Source: Paenibacillus_E sp964253085 | Lineage (GTDB): Bacteria > Bacillota > Bacilli > Paenibacillales > NBRC-103111 | Assembly (NCBI RefSeq): GCF_964253085.1 | Contig: NZ_CAXUQH020000001.1 | Location: 4,464,001-4,528,000, forward strand | DNA length: 64,000 nucleotides | Reading direction: 5' to 3' | Shown here: positions 45,078 to 53,840 of the stretch, piece after piece | How the letters are laid out: each line of letters opens with the position of its first letter | How positions within the stretch are numbered: position 1 is the stretch's first letter | The notes under the pieces: model-generated | What the model saw: the letters and a program-made list of their open reading frames with translations, nothing else | Databases searched by the model: none | Told to the model about the DNA's origin: nothing | Position numbers and translations under genes: made by a program

Positions 45078-46193
45078 TTATTTCTTTGATTGAATGACCT
45101 TCTCAACCACAAGTTTCATCAACATCCCCGCGCGCGCCCAGGTCAAATGAAGGACATCTAATCTTCCCTGTTTTCCCTTTAGCTTGCATAAACCAGGATT
45201 CTCGTAAGCCTTCCTCATGTTCATTCGCAAACTAAGATGATCCGGTTCTGCCCATAGTTGTCCCTTCTCTGCAAATAAGTAACTGAATGATTTTGAAATG
45301 GCATGTGGACTATTCATACTAACGGCTGGGTTCTTCAATTGGTAAGAAATGAGGAACGAGTTATTGTGCGTTAGGAAATCCATCTGCCCTCCCCAAGCGG
45401 TCGTGATCACTGGGGTGCCGCTAGCCAACGCTTCTAGAAATGGGAGTCCTACCCCCTCGCCTCGCGTAGGAAGGACGAAGGCATTCCCAAGTGTATATAA
45501 ACCTTTCAACTGACTTTCACTAAGTCGTCGGCCTATAATGACAACAGGGGCCGTATCCTTGTGTATACCCAATCTCTGTTTGTATTGCCAGATTTGTCGC
45601 TGAATCCATTTTTCATTCTCATAGGGCTCATAGCCATTCGTTTTAATCACAAGGATAACGTTATCTTTGGAGGAAAATTCTTCCCAGTACGCACGCAGCA
45701 AGCCTTCTGGGTTTTTACGATGCTGAAACCCAAATACAGACACGAAAGTAAACTTGCCTGCCGCACGCGGCAAAACAAATTTTTTATTGTTTGGATGAAA
45801 TGCTTTCGTATCTACACCATGAGGAACAATGTAGATCGGGACGGTAACCCCGCTGTTCAGCAGCGCCCGCTTATTATGTTGTGTAGGAACACATATTGCA
45901 TCAAATTTGTTCATATGAGAAAGCCATTCATTAGGCGTTTTGCTTGTTTCCCAAACGGTATTTAGAATGATCGGATCGTATAAGCTTCGCTCACTACTCC
46001 ACTGAATATGGCTCGGAACATTGTGATAGATAAGCACTCTTTTGCCTAGAGATGATCTTTTACCAATTCTCAAATGGCCTAGCCTTACATCAACGCCTTT
46101 CCGTCTCAGGGAAGCAGCGTATGTTCTGCTTGCATGACCCAGTCCACTTGCTTTGTATACGGGTCCTTTCCAGACCACAACATAACGCTTCAT
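45078..46193 (-). CDS. GT4-type glycosyltransferase
   Basis: 371 residues. GT-B fold: N-terminal GLGHASRTYAASLRRKG glycine-rich region, a linker HGVDTKAFHP, and the donor-binding EX7E region in the C-terminal domain (GEGVGLPFLEALASGTPVI). No membrane segment. The donor may be the GDP-mannose made by the next gene's product; this is inferred from position. Its ATG overlaps the stop of the upstream gene by 4 nt. Confidence 0.88.
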   Translation of the reverse strand: MKRYVVVWKGPVYKASGLGHASRTYAASLRRKGVDVRLGHLRIGKRSSLGKRVLIYHNVPSHIQWSSERSLYDPIILNTVWETSKTPNEWLSHMNKFDAICVPTQHNKRALLNSGVTVPIYIVPHGVDTKAFHPNNKKFVLPRAAGKFTFVSVFGFQHRKNPEGLLRAYWEEFSSKDNVILVIKTNGYEPYENEKWIQRQIWQYKQRLGIHKDTAPVVIIGRRLSESQLKGLYTLGNAFVLPTRGEGVGLPFLEALASGTPVITTAWGGQMDFLTHNNSFLISYQLKNPAVSMNSPHAISKSFSYLFAEKGQLWAEPDHLSLRMNMRKAYENPGLCKLKGKQGRLDVLHLTWARAGMLMKLVVEKVIQSKK

Positions 46194-47014
46194 CGGGTCA
46201 CCAACTTGGCCGTTTTAACATACCCCTTACGTTTATGCAGAGAGATGGATCGGTATCTTTTAGCCAAGTAAGACATCCTAGAAGATGTAATTTGGGAATT
46301 ACTCAGATGTAAGCCCTTATTCATTGCAGGCTTTAAAATCATCTTGTCAGCCTCGGAGGAATACAGAAAATTGCCATACGTTTCAAATTCAGAAAAAGCA
46401 AACTGTTTGGATCTATTCATACTTTTCATAATTGCGGAATACCAGGAACTCTTATGTTTGGACTCGATGGTTTGTTTCAACTGCTTGACTTTAGATTTCT
46501 CGAACAGCATGTAATGAGTAACGAAAGACAATCGAGCTGATCGATTTCTGCCCATTAATTTTCGATACGTGTTGAAATATTCGCTCTGACTCCAGTTCCG
46601 ACAATAAAACACCGTCTTGTCTCCTACTTTGAAGACATGCGGTCGAATCAACACCGTATCGGCATCGATGACCATATAATATTTTGACGAGCATAAGGTA
46701 TCACCATTCAACTTAAGTAGCTGTTGGTACAGCCATCCTGTCCGATCCCACGTTTTGGATTGATAATGGATGTCCTTCTTCGTGATGGGGAGAACGGTAT
46801 CCTCATGAACGAATCGACATCTTTTCTTCTCACACAGATCGAGAATCCTTTGTTTCCACGGAGCCACAATGATGATTTCACCAATTGGATGTTTGACATA
46901 TTTTCTTACCGCGTCAATAACAAGGGGGAGAGTCCCCAGATCCTTCTCAATCGCTGGGATTAGCACATCAATTTGGGGTGTCTTGCTAATCTCCTCTTTA
47001 ATTTGCATGAACAT
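46190..47014 (-). CDS. DUF6492-like putative glycosyltransferase
   Basis: 274 residues from the ATG at 47014 (GGAGATG 5 nt upstream). It has a GT-A-like beginning (IDVLIPAIEKDLGTLPLVIDAV) and a DxD-type motif in YYMVIDADTVLIRP. These suggest a nucleotide-sugar-using enzyme. No signal peptide. It is the first of three genes transcribed together with the GT4 and ManC genes. Confidence 0.7.
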   Translation of the reverse strand: MFMQIKEEISKTPQIDVLIPAIEKDLGTLPLVIDAVRKYVKHPIGEIIIVAPWKQRILDLCEKKRCRFVHEDTVLPITKKDIHYQSKTWDRTGWLYQQLLKLNGDTLCSSKYYMVIDADTVLIRPHVFKVGDKTVFYCRNWSQSEYFNTYRKLMGRNRSARLSFVTHYMLFEKSKVKQLKQTIESKHKSSWYSAIMKSMNRSKQFAFSEFETYGNFLYSSEADKMILKPAMNKGLHLSNSQITSSRMSYLAKRYRSISLHKRKGYVKTAKLVTR

Positions 47015-47099
47015 TAACTCATCTCCATTATTCAAACGTATGGATTATCATATGTCAGGAGAATGAAATGGCATGGGTTAAGAGACATGAGACATGCAC

Positions 47100-47134
47100 A
47101 AAAAAAGCTGCCAAGGATTAGATCCCTGACAGCT
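47100..47134 (-). terminator. terminator of the xpaC-yaaN operon
   Basis: On the minus strand AGCTGTCAGGGAT and ATCCTTGGCAGCT form an imperfect 13-bp stem followed by TTTTTT. It lies 17 nt after the yaaN stop. Confidence 0.88.
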
Positions 47135-47151
47135 CATTCAACCTATTCGAT

Positions 47152-48252
47152 TTATTCCAAAAGCCCGCCTAGCTCGGACGCTTTGATTTCTGCATGCGTT
47201 TTAGTCCCAGGCGTTAAGCCAAGTCTTTGCGTCATTTGCTGGCTTATATTGCCAAGCCGTTGGGTGTGCTCTGTGGCAGATTGAATGATTGTCCGATTCG
47301 ACTGTTCAAATAAATCCAAAGCAGCGAAAAGATCGGTCATTCCTCTTTCAATCGAGTCCATTTGCAATCCTGGTTTTCCAAGCAACTCATTCGTTCTTTG
47401 CGTCGTTTCTTTCAACAAGCGCGAATTATCCTCAAACATTTTATTCAGTGTCGAGTTCGCGGAATTGACAGCTTCAATCGTTTGAACTTGATCCTCAATC
47501 GCCATGGAGATCATAGCAGACACGGTAAGTAGATTTTGCGTTTTATCAATCGTTGCATCTACGGCATCAATGAGTTTGTCATTGTTGTCATTAATGATAT
47601 CTGTTCCTGCAATCGCTTGTTGATACAGAATGACCATCTCTTGAAAGGACTGAATGCGCGTCACAACCTTACGAAGTCCTCTCTCCAAATGTGTTTTACG
47701 GTGCTCATTCTCAGGCTTAGCAATTTCAACTTCGAAAAGCTGCTTTAAATTCTCCCCCATCGCAATTCGCATTTGCAAATTATAGACAGATTCAATTGAA
47801 TTTTTCTTCAGCGTCTTCATATAAGCCATGTTCTCTTCCAGCGTTTCCTTCCCATTACGAAGGGATTGCACAATCGCATTTACATTTGTTTTCACAGACT
47901 GATACTTGTAAATATAGTTCTTAAGAGGCGTCTTCTTCATCATTTTCTCAAAAAAGCCAAGCTGTTTGCTCTTACTTAACGAATCAATTTCGCCGCGCAG
48001 CTTCAAAATGTTGTTTTGAACCTCTGAGCGTTTGCCCGACATCAATTCATTCACTGGGCGTTCTAGCATCGCTAGAGATTGTCCAGCCTGTTCCATCGTT
48101 TTGGATCCCATGCGTCCAATCGAATCCATTAAGGTTTCTAATTCCATCGTATCGGTCGACGAAACTTTCTCAAGTAATTGTTTGGCTTCTTGCTCTACTT
48201 TCTGCAAATCGGTCGATTTTAATTGCACCAATTGGGTTGACAAGATTTCCAT
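47152..48252 (-). CDS. yaaN: YaaN/TelA-family toxic anion resistance protein
   Basis: 366 residues, almost wholly helical, with coiled-coil segments (TELMKSLGR-like core region KMMKKTPLKNYIYKYQSVKTN, MAYMKTLKKNSIESVYNLQ). It matches the TelA/KlaA family, associated with tellurite and other stress resistance. It starts 6 nt after xpaC, as in the Bacillus xpaC-yaaN pair. AAGGAGG is only 1 nt before the ATG, so translation may begin at the in-frame TTG at 48243 instead. Confidence 0.9.
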   Translation of the reverse strand: MEILSTQLVQLKSTDLQKVEQEAKQLLEKVSSTDTMELETLMDSIGRMGSKTMEQAGQSLAMLERPVNELMSGKRSEVQNNILKLRGEIDSLSKSKQLGFFEKMMKKTPLKNYIYKYQSVKTNVNAIVQSLRNGKETLEENMAYMKTLKKNSIESVYNLQMRIAMGENLKQLFEVEIAKPENEHRKTHLERGLRKVVTRIQSFQEMVILYQQAIAGTDIINDNNDKLIDAVDATIDKTQNLLTVSAMISMAIEDQVQTIEAVNSANSTLNKMFEDNSRLLKETTQRTNELLGKPGLQMDSIERGMTDLFAALDLFEQSNRTIIQSATEHTQRLGNISQQMTQRLGLTPGTKTHAEIKASELGGLLE

Positions 48253-48258
48253 GCCTCC

Positions 48259-48918
48259 TTAGTCTGTTGAACGATAACGCTGTTGAATTAATTCCATGCG
48301 TGTCTGCAATTCAATTAAGTCTTTTTGCTCGATCGTTTCTACATAGTCGGTGAGCTTAGAGTTAATATCTTTGATTCCTGTAAGAAGAAGTCGACGATTT
48401 AACCGTTTCGCTTCCCCTCCCAACTTCAGAAAGGGATTAATCGCACCATTTAAATCCTTAAAGATCAATCTTTGTATGTTATGATTCATATTTGCATCGT
48501 TAAGCTCTTTCAGTTGTGGAATTAAACGACCAACTCGGGAGAGTAAGCTAAGTGTCTTTTCGACAATTTCATCATCTAATGTATTCTTCTGACCCTCCGA
48601 GATCATCGTTTCTTCAATGACATGGATGTACTCGGCAATCGGTCCCCAGAAAGGGTCACTTTCAGCTTTAAGTTCATCTTCACTAGTAGATATAACAGCC
48701 GGTGCAGGTGTCCTATTGGGAGCAGGTTCGCTTATAACTCCGGGAGTCGTCGTTCCCTTTATGGCTTTGGAAGAACGTTGTAGAACAAGTATTGTTCCAA
48801 ATGTCAACGCTGCTGGCACTAATAAATTAATGGATTCCGGCAAGAAACTAGTCGTAATGAGACTGACGACATAGCCTGCAATGGAGACGCCTGCTGCGAC
48901 TTTGAATTGCTTTTGCAT
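48259..48918 (-). CDS. xpaC: XpaC-like 5-bromo-4-chloroindolyl phosphate hydrolysis protein
   Basis: 219 residues. Two N-terminal membrane helices (VAAGVSIAGYVVSLITTSFL and INLLVPAALTFGTILVL), a Pro/Glu-rich linker and a helical C-terminal domain. It matches the XpaC family, whose biochemical function is not established. Its partner YaaN is encoded immediately downstream. A strong promoter lies about 40 nt upstream. Confidence 0.85.
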   Translation of the reverse strand: MQKQFKVAAGVSIAGYVVSLITTSFLPESINLLVPAALTFGTILVLQRSSKAIKGTTTPGVISEPAPNRTPAPAVISTSEDELKAESDPFWGPIAEYIHVIEETMISEGQKNTLDDEIVEKTLSLLSRVGRLIPQLKELNDANMNHNIQRLIFKDLNGAINPFLKLGGEAKRLNRRLLLTGIKDINSKLTDYVETIEQKDLIELQTRMELIQQRYRSTD

Positions 48919-48957
48919 ACACTTTCACACCCCTGTTCCATCGTGTTACCCACTAAA

Positions 48958-48986
48958 ATCATATCTCCACTAGCGATTGATGTCAA
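48958..48986 (-). promoter_or_regulatory. promoter of xpaC-yaaN
   Basis: On the minus strand TTGACA (48986-48981) and TATGAT (48963-48958) with exactly 17 nt between them, close to the sigma-A consensus. Confidence 0.75.
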
Positions 48987-48999
48987 TTTATAGCAGGAA

Positions 49000-49035
49000 A
49001 AAGCCAGATAAACGCATCACGCGTCTACTGGCTTT
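49000..49035 (-). terminator. terminator after the ABC permease gene
   Basis: AAAGCCAG (49000-49007) and CTGGCTTT (49028-49035), with inner ACGC/GCGT, form a long stem; on the minus strand it is followed by TTCC. It lies 26 nt after the permease stop. Confidence 0.75.
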
Positions 49036-49060
49036 ACTATTTTTCATCACTTGTATCTGA

Positions 49061-49945
49061 TTATCCTTTCACAGCTGTATTGGAAATTCCCTGAATGATG
49101 AACTTCTGACCCAGCATGAAAACGAGAATCATCGGCAGAATTGCTGCACTGGCAGCAGCCATCATTCCGTTATAATCAACATTAAATTCCATAATAAAAT
49201 TTTGCAAACCTAACGGAATTGTATATAATTTGCGATCTGTCAGAAACACGAGCGCGTTCTCGTAATCGTTCCAATGCCAAGAGAAATCGATGATCGCTAA
49301 CGTCGCCATCGCAGGCTTAGCTAAAGGAAGCATTAGTTGAAGAAATATGCGATAATGACCGGCTCCATCCATGAAGGCTGATTCTGAAATTTCGGATGGA
49401 ATCCGAATGAAAAATTGTCTCATTAAAAATACACCGAAAATTGATATCATACCAGGCAAAATAAGTGCCCAAAGTGTATTATAAATGCCCACCCATTCAA
49501 ACATGATAAATTTGGGAACGAACAATACCTGAGGTGGAATCATCATCATAGACAAGTAGATTAGAAACAATGTATCTCTACCTTTGAACGTAATTCTGGC
49601 AAAGCTATAAGCTGCCAATGACGAAAGTAAAGTTGCACCAATTGTACAAACAACCGCTACTTTTATTGAGTTCATATAGTACGTAGCAAAGCCCATGCTG
49701 CCAGTCCAAACTCGGATATGATGCTCCATATTAAAATGGGAAGGAATCCAGCGGATGGGATATTCAAATACTTCAGCTGGCGATTTAAAAGACGTACTGA
49801 TCATCCAGATGAATGGCATAATCATGGCCAAGCCGAGGATAAACATGATAAGTGTCGTTCCTGCTTTTATAAGGGTTGAGAGCGGAAATCGCCTCTTGGT
49901 TCGAGCTTTTACACCTGCCCTAATGTCTGATTGCACAGTAGCCAT
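49061..49945 (-). CDS. carbohydrate ABC transporter permease, MalG type
   Basis: 294 residues, six membrane helices, EAA loop ISESAFMDGAGHYRIFLQLM. AGGAGG precedes the ATG. It is the last gene of the transporter operon controlled by the YesM/YesN pair upstream. Confidence 0.93.
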   Translation of the reverse strand: MATVQSDIRAGVKARTKRRFPLSTLIKAGTTLIMFILGLAMIMPFIWMISTSFKSPAEVFEYPIRWIPSHFNMEHHIRVWTGSMGFATYYMNSIKVAVVCTIGATLLSSLAAYSFARITFKGRDTLFLIYLSMMMIPPQVLFVPKFIMFEWVGIYNTLWALILPGMISIFGVFLMRQFFIRIPSEISESAFMDGAGHYRIFLQLMLPLAKPAMATLAIIDFSWHWNDYENALVFLTDRKLYTIPLGLQNFIMEFNVDYNGMMAAASAAILPMILVFMLGQKFIIQGISNTAVKG

Positions 49946-49970
49946 AGAGGTTACCTCCTACTCAATTATT

Positions 49971-50852
49971 CTAATAATGAACCCATTTCTTTTGACCAAA
50001 CCATTGGACGAATGTAATCGCCGCAATAATTAAGAACAATACCCAAGATATCGTGGATGCGTAGCCCATCTCATAGTAGCCAAACGCATTTTTATAGACG
50101 AATAGAGACAATATTGTTGTACTATTACCAGGACCACCTTGTGTAATCGCTTGAATCAAACCAAACGATTTGATGGTCATAATTAAGCCGGTAATGAGAA
50201 GTAAGAACGTCGTCGGACTGACGATTGGGAAAATGATAGACTTGATTTTTACCCATCCGCTCGCGCCATCCACTTTAGCAGCTTCAAGCAGCTCGGGAGA
50301 TATTTCCTGTAAGGCTGCCAAATAAATAATCATATTATAGCCGAGCATGAACCAGATCCAGATGATATCAATGGCCATCATGGACGTTCCCGTTGTAGAC
50401 AACCAACCCGGTGGATTTGAAACACCTACAGCTCTTAATAGTTGATTAATCGGGCCTTCCGAAGGTTGAAACAGCAGCATCCATACGAAAGCAACAGCCA
50501 CGCCACTCGTAATGTAGGGTAGGAAATACATGGCACGCAGCAATCCTTTGGCATACACATGCTTATTCAATACAAGTGCTACAAGAAACGCAAGCATGAT
50601 GGAAATAGGTACCGATAATAGATACCATCCCGTATTTCGGAGTGAAACGTAGAATAGATCATCATGGATGAGACGCTTGAAATTATCAATGCCCACGAAA
50701 TGATAATTGGGATTGGCGAATTGATAATTCGTGAAAATGAGACCGAAAGAGAATATCGCCGGTACAATAAAAAAGAGGATAACGCCCAGCATGTTAGGTG
50801 CAATAAATAAATAGCCGGTGAAACTTTGTCTGGCAATCCAGTTTTTCTTCAC
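49971..50852 (-). CDS. carbohydrate ABC transporter permease, MalF type
   Basis: 293 residues from the GTG at 50852 (GGGAGG 9 nt upstream). Six membrane helices; EAA motif LEAAKVDGASGWVKIKSIIF. Partner of the MalG-type permease and of the binding protein. Confidence 0.93.
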   Translation of the reverse strand: MKKNWIARQSFTGYLFIAPNMLGVILFFIVPAIFSFGLIFTNYQFANPNYHFVGIDNFKRLIHDDLFYVSLRNTGWYLLSVPISIMLAFLVALVLNKHVYAKGLLRAMYFLPYITSGVAVAFVWMLLFQPSEGPINQLLRAVGVSNPPGWLSTTGTSMMAIDIIWIWFMLGYNMIIYLAALQEISPELLEAAKVDGASGWVKIKSIIFPIVSPTTFLLLITGLIMTIKSFGLIQAITQGGPGNSTTILSLFVYKNAFGYYEMGYASTISWVLFLIIAAITFVQWFGQKKWVHY

Positions 50853-50918
50853 ATCCGATAACCTCCCTTAGTATACATACAGGGGAACCAGCCGAAGCCA
50901 ATCCCCCTGCTTTCCTAA

Positions 50919-52250
50919 TTATTTCGTTGTTTTCATATATTCAGTATGGCGTTTAACCATTGCAGCTAATGTCGCCCCAGTATCTTGCTTGCCTAAGAAA
51001 AACTTCTCATATTCCTCCCTGCGTAGGTCCATAACTTGTTGAGGCAGGTTACGCGTAAACGTAGGAGTCTTGTTCTCAAAGAGTACAAATTTCAAAGAAG
51101 GAATGTCATAAGTACTTTCGTTTTCACCTAATAGAAGCTTTAGAGCATCCTCAACATTCGCATCCTTGGAAGATGGAATCCGTCCGCCGGACGCAAGAGG
51201 CAGTAATCCACCGTCTGCATACCATTTCAGGAATTTCCATGCTGCATCTTTATTAGCCGTCTTCGCATTGATCGAAACGAAATCTCCTAACCCACCACGG
51301 CCAATACTATTTTGCTCATTACTATCTAGTCTAGGAACAGGCGCGAAAGCGATTTTGAACGTCCTTGGATTATCTTTCATGTTATTTGAATTCCGGAAAA
51401 TCCATGAACCCGCGTTCAGCATTGCGCTCTCACCTTTAAGAAACATCGTTTCTACAGGCATCTTGGTTGTCAGCTGTTCGCCAAGCATTGGTGTACTTTT
51501 GTCCTTCATCATGGTATTCAACGTATCTAACCAAGTGCCAACCAATGGATTGTCAAGATTTGAGCTGCCATCTTTCTTCGTATAACCGTCATGGGTCAAT
51601 GCGGCATCTAAGGAATCTGGGAATGATTCTAAATGCTGGACAAGTCCAAAGCGCTTATCAGCCTTCAATTTCGTGGCATAATCCTGCATATCCTTCCATG
51701 TCCAGGACGTAGGCACTTTGAGTCCAGCCTGATCGAGCATCTCTTTGTTAAACCATACGAAGAACGTGCTCTTTACAGTTGGGATTCCGTAATACTTACC
51801 ATTAACTTGCCAATCCTTTGTCGTCGAGCCCATCTTCTGCTCAATGTTATAATCGGTATTGCTGCTTAAGTCCAACGCTACGCCAGCATCCACACGCTTC
51901 TTCAATGCTGTACCTGTATAGTTCACGAATAAATCAACACTTTGACCTGTGAGCAAGGCTGTATCTAACTTCAGATTACCTGCATCGTCATTTACATAGC
52001 GTTCGTACTCCACTTGAATGTCTGGGTTTTTCGCATTCCAATTGTCGACCACCGCTTGAGGACCGGATTCTGGCGGAACGCCTCCCCACATTTTCAGCTT
52101 AACGACCTTACCAGGTGCTGCTGTTGCACTAGGACTAGAAGTAGTACTAGCGCTGCTGGAGGTTGAGTCACCAGATGTATTACCGCATGCTGTAAGACCT
52201 AAAGTAAGAGCTAGTGCACCAAGCATCATTGTGTTCTTTCTCTTTGTCAT
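50919..52250 (-). CDS. extracellular solute-binding lipoprotein, sugar type (family 1)
   Basis: 443 residues. Lipobox LTAC with Cys22 after a short signal peptide, then a Ser/Thr linker. The mature part starts with KLKMWGGVPPESGPQAVVDN, typical of family-1 sugar-binding proteins. AGGAGG precedes the ATG. It follows yesN by about 130 nt and starts the transporter part of the locus. Ligand unknown. Confidence 0.93.
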   Translation of the reverse strand: MTKRKNTMMLGALALTLGLTACGNTSGDSTSSSASTTSSPSATAAPGKVVKLKMWGGVPPESGPQAVVDNWNAKNPDIQVEYERYVNDDAGNLKLDTALLTGQSVDLFVNYTGTALKKRVDAGVALDLSSNTDYNIEQKMGSTTKDWQVNGKYYGIPTVKSTFFVWFNKEMLDQAGLKVPTSWTWKDMQDYATKLKADKRFGLVQHLESFPDSLDAALTHDGYTKKDGSSNLDNPLVGTWLDTLNTMMKDKSTPMLGEQLTTKMPVETMFLKGESAMLNAGSWIFRNSNNMKDNPRTFKIAFAPVPRLDSNEQNSIGRGGLGDFVSINAKTANKDAAWKFLKWYADGGLLPLASGGRIPSSKDANVEDALKLLLGENESTYDIPSLKFVLFENKTPTFTRNLPQQVMDLRREEYEKFFLGKQDTGATLAAMVKRHTEYMKTTK

Positions 52251-52379
52251 TTGGATTGACCTCCTGCAATTGATTACTTACAGTACCTACTTTATCACCC
52301 ATTACGAATGCTAATAAGAAACAGAATCCATGATTCCATAGAACAAAAGTCACATATGTCGAAAAATCACGAAAAATGT

Positions 52380-53840
52380 TTATGTTCGGTTTCTGAAGCT
52401 TGCAGGTGTCCCGCCAGTGAAACGTTTAAAAATCTTAATGAAATAATTATCATTCGCAAATCCTACACGTTCACCTATTTCACTAATCGTTCGATCCGTT
52501 TCGCGCAGCAATCTTTGGGCATGTTCAATTCGAATCTGATGCAAATATTGAATGATGCTTAATCCCAGCTTCTTCTTAAATAGACCGCTAACATATTTAT
52601 CATCCATGCAAACCAACTTGGCTAATATGTCTAAGGTAATCTCTTCCGCATAGTGTTCATGCAAATAGGAGATGATTTTGTTGATCTCCGGATGATCCGA
52701 TATAGGAATGCGCGAAGCGCTCAAGTGTTTGAAATGCGCTTCTAGACGAGCCAAGAACGCCGATTTAAGACGAAGATGGTCGGGAGCGAGTAATGCTGCT
52801 TCTTCCTCCATGACGAGCTGAGATATTCTCGCGCACAATTGGACAATTCTCGCGGCTGCTTGCTTCACTTGCTGCTGCGGAGCATTGTGAACTTCGAATT
52901 CCCCCCATAGATCACTCACAGCTCCAACAACGGCATCCCATCTTAGCTGTTCCAAGTTGTGCCAGATTTCATGCTCCAACCCCCACGTATCAGCAGTTTC
53001 ACTCAGAGGAGAGCCAACAGAATTGCATAGTCTCGCACTGAATGTGGGATTGTACCACTCCGCATTCAATGCTACAAGGACGCTCTGCCATGCTTCCATA
53101 AGCTGTGCAGATGGGTTTAATTCTGTATAGATCAGGCTATAGGGTAAGGGATGCTCCATAGACATGCTGAACTGTGAAGAGGCTGGTAGCCACATGAATA
53201 GGTAGCTAACACCTTCGATGGTCAGCGAATGCCAAACAGCTTCGGACGCCACATCATTTTCCATCAAGTTAAGTGCCAAGAAGTCATCCAATGTGTATGC
53301 TGAACGTCCGTGTTGTACCGCGACGATGCTCAAATCACGTCCATGAACACCAGGAACCGCCACCTCGCTTCCCTTAACTTCCGAAGATTCTGATCCCCCT
53401 ATCAATACTTTCCAAAGCCTGCGATACACCGCTTCAGCTTCTCGGATTTCGGTATTTCTACGCTCGATAAGCTCTCTTTCTACCTTGCTCATCGTCTCTG
53501 CTAATGTCGCTTGATCCATGTAGAGCTTGAGCATATAACTCGTAGCTCCGAACTCCAGCGCTTGCTGAACGTTCTCGAAATCACTCATAACCGTCAACAT
53601 GACGAATCGACTTGAGAAGCCTTCCCTCCGCGCTTGTTTCAACAAGTCCACACCATTCATCAGCGGCATCACAATATCTGTAATGACAACGTCAGGTTGG
53701 CATTCCCGGATTTTATCCATCGCCTCCAAGCCATTACCTGCTTCTCCAATGATAATGAAGCCCATTTCCTTCCAAGGCATCGTTTCTTTCACTTTTCTTC
53801 GAACGAAAACCTCATCCTCAACGAGTAGTACGGTCCACAT
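52380..53840 (-). CDS. AraC-type response regulator, YesN-like
   Basis: 486 residues from the ATG at 53840 (MWTVLLVEDE; AAAGGAAA 8 nt upstream). Residues ~1-120 are a receiver domain with the phospho-acceptor Asp in PDVVITDIVMPL. A long variable middle follows, and the last ~100 residues are an AraC-type double helix-turn-helix (LDILAKLVCMDDKYVSGLFK, ISEIGERVGFANDNYFIKIFK). It overlaps the sensor-kinase gene by 23 nt. Probably activates the adjacent sugar transporter genes. Confidence 0.92.
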   Translation of the reverse strand: MWTVLLVEDEVFVRRKVKETMPWKEMGFIIIGEAGNGLEAMDKIRECQPDVVITDIVMPLMNGVDLLKQARREGFSSRFVMLTVMSDFENVQQALEFGATSYMLKLYMDQATLAETMSKVERELIERRNTEIREAEAVYRRLWKVLIGGSESSEVKGSEVAVPGVHGRDLSIVAVQHGRSAYTLDDFLALNLMENDVASEAVWHSLTIEGVSYLFMWLPASSQFSMSMEHPLPYSLIYTELNPSAQLMEAWQSVLVALNAEWYNPTFSARLCNSVGSPLSETADTWGLEHEIWHNLEQLRWDAVVGAVSDLWGEFEVHNAPQQQVKQAAARIVQLCARISQLVMEEEAALLAPDHLRLKSAFLARLEAHFKHLSASRIPISDHPEINKIISYLHEHYAEEITLDILAKLVCMDDKYVSGLFKKKLGLSIIQYLHQIRIEHAQRLLRETDRTISEIGERVGFANDNYFIKIFKRFTGGTPASFRNRT